Positions 60,548 to 64,000 of a DNA stretch of 64,000 bases are shown here, piece by piece. Below the pieces are notes generated by a model, which was given only the letters and a program-made list of their open reading frames with translations, was not told where the DNA came from and made no database searches. Within the stretch, counting starts at the first letter, position 1. Every line of letters starts with the position of its first letter. Source of the stretch: Bradyrhizobium frederickii (GTDB lineage Bacteria > Pseudomonadota > Alphaproteobacteria > Rhizobiales > Xanthobacteraceae). Made by a program: the position numbers and the translations under genes. The stretch lies in assembly GCF_004570865.1 (NCBI RefSeq), contig NZ_SPQS01000027.1, forward strand, positions 1-64,000, written 5' to 3'.

Positions 60548-62242
60548 TCAGGTTTGGCGTGGAGGGATAGGCGGGAATTGTCCGGCCGGCGTTGCCATGG
60601 GAATTGCAGCATGGGCGTTTGCCGTCTGGTCTATGATCCGCACGAGCTGGTCCTGAACGAGGATCATTCTATTGGTGAGCAACTTCACCTGCCGGCGGTG
60701 CAGATCCCGCATCGGCTTTGCAGCGACCGGGCTGACGCCGCCGATCTTGAAACATTGGTCCAGCCACTCGTTCAGCGTCACCGACCGCCCAGGAAACTCC
60801 GGCCGCAGTTGACCCTTGGCCTTCAGGGCCTCGCCAAGTGCCTGCAGGGCGAGCCTGTCGTCGTCGGACAGCTTTAGCGCCTTGCCCATCATGTCGCCCC
60901 CCTCGGTCACGGAGGCGACCACAAGGCTACTCGCGGCCTTCCCATAGTCGACGCGGCGTTTCCAACCGTCCTCGCCGTCTTTCATTTTGGCGCAAGTGAT
61001 TTTGCCTCGGACCAACTGGCCGTCGCCCTCGCGCTCCACCAAGAACATGAAATCCGAGCTGGCGCCAAAATAGACCGATCCGAACGCATCGCCGCTTTTG
61101 TTGACGTGATGGACGCCAATGGCGACGCCTTGCCCGATCTCACCGAGCTGCTGAAGCCGCTCCATAAACCCGGTGATGGATTTGGCGTCATAGAAATCCT
61201 CGCCGGGTAGCGCTCGCCCGACCGTATCGACCGCGACCACCTTGAACTGTCGCCCGCTCGCGGCAATCGCCGCTTTCAGTTCCTCGAATTGCGCAGGGTC
61301 GCCAAGGTTAGTCGGCGATCGCATGAACACGAGCCGGTCCGGGTCGGCGCTGATTCCATGATGCGCCTTGAATGCGTCGATGCGCTCGCCGAACCCTTTG
61401 CTGCCCTCTCGGGCGATCAGCAGCACGTCCCGCGGCTCGCCCGGCAGCTTGGCGCCATGCCAGTCAGAAAGGCCGTAGGCCAGGTGCAGCAAGAGGTCAA
61501 AAAGGATGAACGACTTTCCGCCGGCGTATTCGCCGAAAATCAGCCCCACGCCTTCCTCGGGAATCCACTTGTCGACCAGCCATTTCGCTGCCGGAAGCTT
61601 TCGAAGGTCGGAAATGGTTTCGAACAGATAGCGGGGTGGAGCGGCGCGGACAGGCGCGGGGAACGGCACGATGGGCATTGCTTGCTCCAGATGTTCGCGG
61701 AAACGGCGCTCTGACCACCGCTCGATCTTCTTTGCGTCCGACCAGGGACGTCCTTGCGCCAGCCACTTCGCATAGCCGGCATCGTCGAGTTCAAAGAATC
61801 GATCGAGGCGCTTAAGACGCCGTGCCTCGCGTTTGTCGCTCCACTCCTTCAGCTTGGTCTGTGACGCGGGCGAGAGCTGCGCAATGCGGTAGTTTTTGAA
61901 CGCCGCGTTACGCTCCTTTTTCTCGGCGAGATCGGCGATCTTATCGCGGCGTTCAATCTCATTGGCTAAAGTCGGTATACTGTCGACGATGCCTTGCAGC
62001 CGCTCGCGCGTCGCCTTGTTCCGCCGAGGAACGGTCCCATCGTCGTAGAACCATTCCTTTCGATCGTGCGTGATCCATTCGGTCGGATCAACAACCGTGG
62101 CGCACGCCGAATCGCAATCCGGCCATTGACCAGGAACGCGAACAATCGGTCGATACTTGCGATCATAGATAACGGAGTCGCGCTCTGCGACGAACACGCC
62201 ATAGGGCAGAAGATCAGGGTCTTTGACTCTAGCGGTAATCAT
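60548..62242 (-). CDS. RecA-like AAA ATPase, RepA/AAA_25 type replicative helicase candidate
   Basis: 564 aa. The ATPase core (about 205-420) starts WLVDKWIPEEGVGLIFGEYAGGKS (Walker A GEYAGGKS), continues LLIAREGSKGFGERIDAF and FKVVAVDTVGRALPG (Walker B), and has VAIGVHHVNKSGD, where the His is typical of RepA-like hexameric helicases. The N-terminal 200 residues are charged helices, and the C-terminus may be a winged helix. AAGGAG stands nine bases before the ATG. Probable replication protein of the island; no primase seen nearby. Confidence 0.82.
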   Translation of the reverse strand: MITARVKDPDLLPYGVFVAERDSVIYDRKYRPIVRVPGQWPDCDSACATVVDPTEWITHDRKEWFYDDGTVPRRNKATRERLQGIVDSIPTLANEIERRDKIADLAEKKERNAAFKNYRIAQLSPASQTKLKEWSDKREARRLKRLDRFFELDDAGYAKWLAQGRPWSDAKKIERWSERRFREHLEQAMPIVPFPAPVRAAPPRYLFETISDLRKLPAAKWLVDKWIPEEGVGLIFGEYAGGKSFILFDLLLHLAYGLSDWHGAKLPGEPRDVLLIAREGSKGFGERIDAFKAHHGISADPDRLVFMRSPTNLGDPAQFEELKAAIAASGRQFKVVAVDTVGRALPGEDFYDAKSITGFMERLQQLGEIGQGVAIGVHHVNKSGDAFGSVYFGASSDFMFLVEREGDGQLVRGKITCAKMKDGEDGWKRRVDYGKAASSLVVASVTEGGDMMGKALKLSDDDRLALQALGEALKAKGQLRPEFPGRSVTLNEWLDQCFKIGGVSPVAAKPMRDLHRRQVKLLTNRMILVQDQLVRIIDQTANAHAAIPMATPAGQFPPIPPRQT

Positions 62243-62379
62243 ACTCGGGTACTCCTTACTGTGAGTCCCGAACTAAGTTCTGATTGCAAAAATCGCGGAT
62301 TGTGCTAGGTAAAGGCCGCCAAGCAATTTACCGAGACGTCCGCGGCCCTGCGATCAGCCTTGATCCGGGGCCGTTTCGT

Positions 62380-62988
62380 TTAGGCGGGTGCGGGCACGAT
62401 CGATCTCATCGCCTGGCCAACAGCTTCCAGCGCGAACAGGTCGAGTTCGGCAATTTGGTTCAGGCAGGGACCGCCGAAATCTCCGTCGTCGTTGCGGAAT
62501 ACAACAAACGACATCGGCCCATTCTGACGTTGTAGATTTACGAAGATGCGTCCGCCGTGGTCGAGAAACCTCACCGTGGCGCGCGGATAATCATCACCCT
62601 TCCACTCCGCGTAAGTGCCGTCGCGCATGTCGGCGATCAGCGCTTCAAGCGCCTCACCGAATGTTTCCGCTCGCGCGAACGCAAAGTGGGCAATGTCCTC
62701 GCCCAATCGGGAAGAAAACGCCCCACCGGTCAGGCGGATTGCCGCCCTCGCGGTTCTTACAACGTCCAATGGATTCGGCGCTCGGCGCCCCGTCGAGGGC
62801 GTAGCGCACAACGCGATAAGAAGATTGGCAATTTCGGCGGCAGTCGGCTCAATCGCACCTGGCCCCTGTTTGCCGCGCCGGAAGATCGTTTCGTCCTCGC
62901 GCAAACGCTGGATGTAGGTTGTGATCGTCGGCACCGGAATTCCCAAGAGCCGGCTCAAAATATCGACGTAAACAGTTGTGGTCGCCAT
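62380..62988 (-). CDS. Putative helix-turn-helix island protein
   Basis: 202 aa from the ATG at 62988. The first 60 residues (VDILSRLLGIPVPTITTYIQRLREDETIFRRG) look like a winged helix or HTH with a 'choice of helix 2-turn-helix 3' pattern (LGIPVPTITTYIQRL). The rest is a compact alpha/beta unit (FARAETFGEALEALIADM, GGRIFVNLQRQNGPMSFVVF) not recognised. Could regulate the ATPase gene 138 bases downstream on the same strand. The start is not certain, because no clear ribosome site is seen. Confidence 0.6.
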   Translation of the reverse strand: MATTTVYVDILSRLLGIPVPTITTYIQRLREDETIFRRGKQGPGAIEPTAAEIANLLIALCATPSTGRRAPNPLDVVRTARAAIRLTGGAFSSRLGEDIAHFAFARAETFGEALEALIADMRDGTYAEWKGDDYPRATVRFLDHGGRIFVNLQRQNGPMSFVVFRNDDGDFGGPCLNQIAELDLFALEAVGQAMRSIVPAPA

Positions 62989-63074
62989 AACAACCACAAT
63001 ATATGAATATCATTTTTTGTCAAGTTTCGAAGAATCGGACCAGAATGCTTGCCCTCGCTAAAGGAGTGTCCGGA

Positions 63075-63443
63075 ATGTCAGAGCAGCCGAAGGTCCATAG
63101 CCCGGTCGATGACTGGATCACCCAAAAATTCCAGCCCTTCGCTAAGACGTGGTTTGAACTGATCAGAACTGCGTTTGTCGTCGCGCTCTTCAACTATATA
63201 GGCACGAAATCGAATAGCTCGGTTGTCTCTTTGCTTGCACTATTCACGTATATTCTGTTCGGAGTGTACTGCATTACCTTTGTGATCCTAAGCACTCCGC
63301 CCCATCGATCGACGGCGAGCAACAAGTACGCGCGATGGACTGTGGATGCTTTGAGCCTTCTGGTCACAGGCGTTGGCCTTTACTACTGGTCGAATATCGT
63401 GACGAAGGTGCTGGATCAAATCATGACAGTGCAATTCAAGTGA
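63075..63443 (+). CDS. Small membrane protein of the island
   Basis: 122 aa from the ATG at 63075, chosen for AAGGAG eight bases upstream; earlier in-frame ATGs at 63003 and 63045 lack one. An N-terminal amphipathic part (DDWITQKFQPFAKTWFEL) is followed by three hydrophobic stretches (AFVVALFNYIG, VVSLLALFTYILFGVYCITFVIL, LLVTGVGLYYWSNIV). AT-rich compared with the chromosome. Location in the inner membrane is likely; possible roles in phage exclusion or lysis timing are speculation. Confidence 0.6.
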   Translation: MSEQPKVHSPVDDWITQKFQPFAKTWFELIRTAFVVALFNYIGTKSNSSVVSLLALFTYILFGVYCITFVILSTPPHRSTASNKYARWTVDALSLLVTGVGLYYWSNIVTKVLDQIMTVQFK

Positions 63444-63470
63444 ATTTCGCCGCGCCCTCGCCGATGCGCT

Positions 63471-63647
63471 CTACTCCCGGTCCTTCGCACCAGCGCGCGC
63501 TTTCAATCCGATCTCGATCAACTGCCTGATCGCATCCGAAACGTTCGGGATGGGACGTTGCTTCGCGCGCCATTTGTCGATCGCTTCCAACATGTTCTCG
63601 CTGAGGCCGACGAGCTTTTTAATCGGATAGATTTCGGGGCGTGGCAT
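63471..63647 (-). CDS. Ribbon-helix-helix DNA-binding protein
   Basis: 58 aa: MPRPEIYPIKKLVGLSENML, a basic turn, then IPNVSDAIRQLIEIGLKARA. A short N-terminal strand (IYPIKKLVGLSE) with two helices and the 'SDAIRQLIEIGL' second helix matches Arc/CopG-type repressors that bind as dimers. AAGGAG lies five bases before the ATG. It faces, across a promoter with direct repeats, the gene starting at 63753, so it probably represses its own and the divergent transcript. May also be the antitoxin half of a toxin-antitoxin pair, but no toxin is adjacent on the same strand. Confidence 0.75.
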   Translation of the reverse strand: MPRPEIYPIKKLVGLSENMLEAIDKWRAKQRPIPNVSDAIRQLIEIGLKARAGAKDRE

Positions 63648-63667
63648 CGGTACTCCTTACAAATAGT

Positions 63668-63711
63668 GCATATGCGTTATTGACAATCGCATATATCGCA
63701 TATACGTTATT
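63668..63711. promoter_or_regulatory. Divergent promoter with two 14-base direct repeats, likely RHH operator
   Basis: GCATATGCGTTATT (63668-63681) and GCATATACGTTATT (63698-63711) differ at one base and start 30 bases apart; a partial CGCATATAT lies between. TTGACA at 63680-63685 could be the -35 of the rightward gene, with TATACG or TACGTT as -10. The repeats overlap this promoter and lie just before the ribosome site of the RHH gene, the usual place for autorepression. Confidence 0.6.
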
Positions 63712-63752
63712 TTCGAGTTTGAGGCAATGGCCCAGCCGAATCGGAGAGCAGC

Positions 63753-64000
63753 ATGATTAATCTTTCCCGCAGCACAGTTGACCGCAATCTTCCCGGTGCA
63801 TTCTTTTCCAGCTCCCTTAGCTATCTCGAATTCCACACCGAACGTCGCGAATACGAAGCCGCCACCGAGGCGTTCGCCACCGAGGCGAGCCCGGCCGGTA
63901 TCCGCGAATCTCTGAAGTTCGCTCGGCGCCACGGTTTCAAGATGACCAAGGCAGAAGCCCGCGAGGCCGCCGCCGATGCGCTGCGCGAGAAACTGACGGC
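63753..64000 (+). CDS. Helical island protein, 3' end outside the window
   Basis: The frame is open to the window end (82 codons visible). MINLSRSTVDRNLPGAFFSS leads to SYLEFHTERREYEAATEAFATE and then helical, Ala/Glu/Arg-rich sequence (MTKAEAREAAADALREKL). GGAG stands six bases before the ATG. It is divergent from the RHH gene and shares its operator region. No family recognised; possibly a small DNA-associated or regulatory phage protein. Confidence 0.6.
   Translation, partial: MINLSRSTVDRNLPGAFFSSSLSYLEFHTERREYEAATEAFATEASPAGIRESLKFARRHGFKMTKAEAREAAADALREKLT

Larger units (their letters stand above)
55742..64000. mobile_element. Left part of a tRNA-Lys-associated prophage or phage-satellite island
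   Basis: After the intact tRNA the character of the DNA changes: lower and uneven GC, short genes on both strands, and phage-type functions (terminase large and small subunits, RecA-like ATPase, ribbon-helix-helix regulator, small zinc-ribbon proteins), plus a three-gene operon of possible defence type. No integrase, capsid or lysis gene is seen before the window ends. The right border, with the expected integrase and second copy of the tRNA end, is outside the window. Confidence 0.75.

Noticed and set aside
63471..63647. Toxin-antitoxin pair with the RHH protein as antitoxin
   Set aside because: No toxin-type gene lies next to it on the same strand; the nearest genes are a membrane protein (convergent) and a divergent helical protein.
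55742..64000. CRISPR array or cas genes in the island
   Set aside because: No regularly spaced repeats with unique spacers and no Cas motifs were seen; the repeats found are short operator- or iteron-like.

Overview
The window is high-GC DNA from an alphaproteobacterium, almost certainly Bradyrhizobium or a close relative. The pointers are a cyclic beta-(1,3),(1,6)-glucan locus (ndvC, ndvD, ndvB), a phosphatidylcholine synthase gene, a nasT-nasS-nirA nitrate assimilation cluster, SdhE next to Mfd and RecG, an IalB-family protein, and several dispersed intergenic palindromes of the kind common in Bradyrhizobium genomes. No database search was possible, so all assignments rest on reading motifs and context.

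Layout. 1-7.0 kb: the end of a DUF2147-like gene; a three-gene operon encoding a PAS/GAF sensor with a dead histidine-kinase core, a receiver-like/CHAT (caspase-like) protease and an unrecognised 411-aa protein; then a small secreted protein. 7.2-11.4 kb: a cupin resembling bacterial hydroxynitrile lyase, an RraA-like protein and the 5-oxoprolinase genes pxpB-pxpC-pxpA. 11.7-17.2 kb: a regulated nitrite-assimilation unit (nasT, nasS, nirA and a CysJ-like reductase with an added [4Fe-4S] domain). 17.3-27.7 kb: rimO, an immunity-like protein, an argD-like gene preceded by an arginine-rich leader peptide and terminator, quinone reductase, TerC, Pcs, a UbiH-like hydroxylase, an AEC transporter and hspQ. 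27.7-33.5 kb: IalB-like protein, peptide-binding protein, and degenerate adenylation and GGDEF proteins. 33.6-49.5 kb: mfd, sdhE, recG, glmS, glmU and housekeeping or membrane genes. 49.6-55.3 kb: the ndv glucan locus.

55.7-64.0 kb: a tRNA-Lys(TTT) gene followed by a foreign block that runs off the window. It holds a three-gene operon headed by a TIGR04255-like protein, a coiled-coil/zinc-ribbon protein, phage terminase subunits, a RecA-like ATPase, and ribbon-helix-helix regulation. It looks like a prophage or phage-satellite island integrated at the tRNA; no integrase is visible, so it is probably at the far end.

The two most notable items are (a) the CHAT-protease operon at 758-6504, which pairs a kinase-dead sensor with a receiver-like protease and an unknown partner, and (b) an apparent arginine attenuator at 20835-21027: a perfect -35 box, a possibly leaderless 29-codon ORF with 12 Arg codons, an intrinsic terminator, and a 7-bp antiterminator pairing that falls inside the Arg codons.
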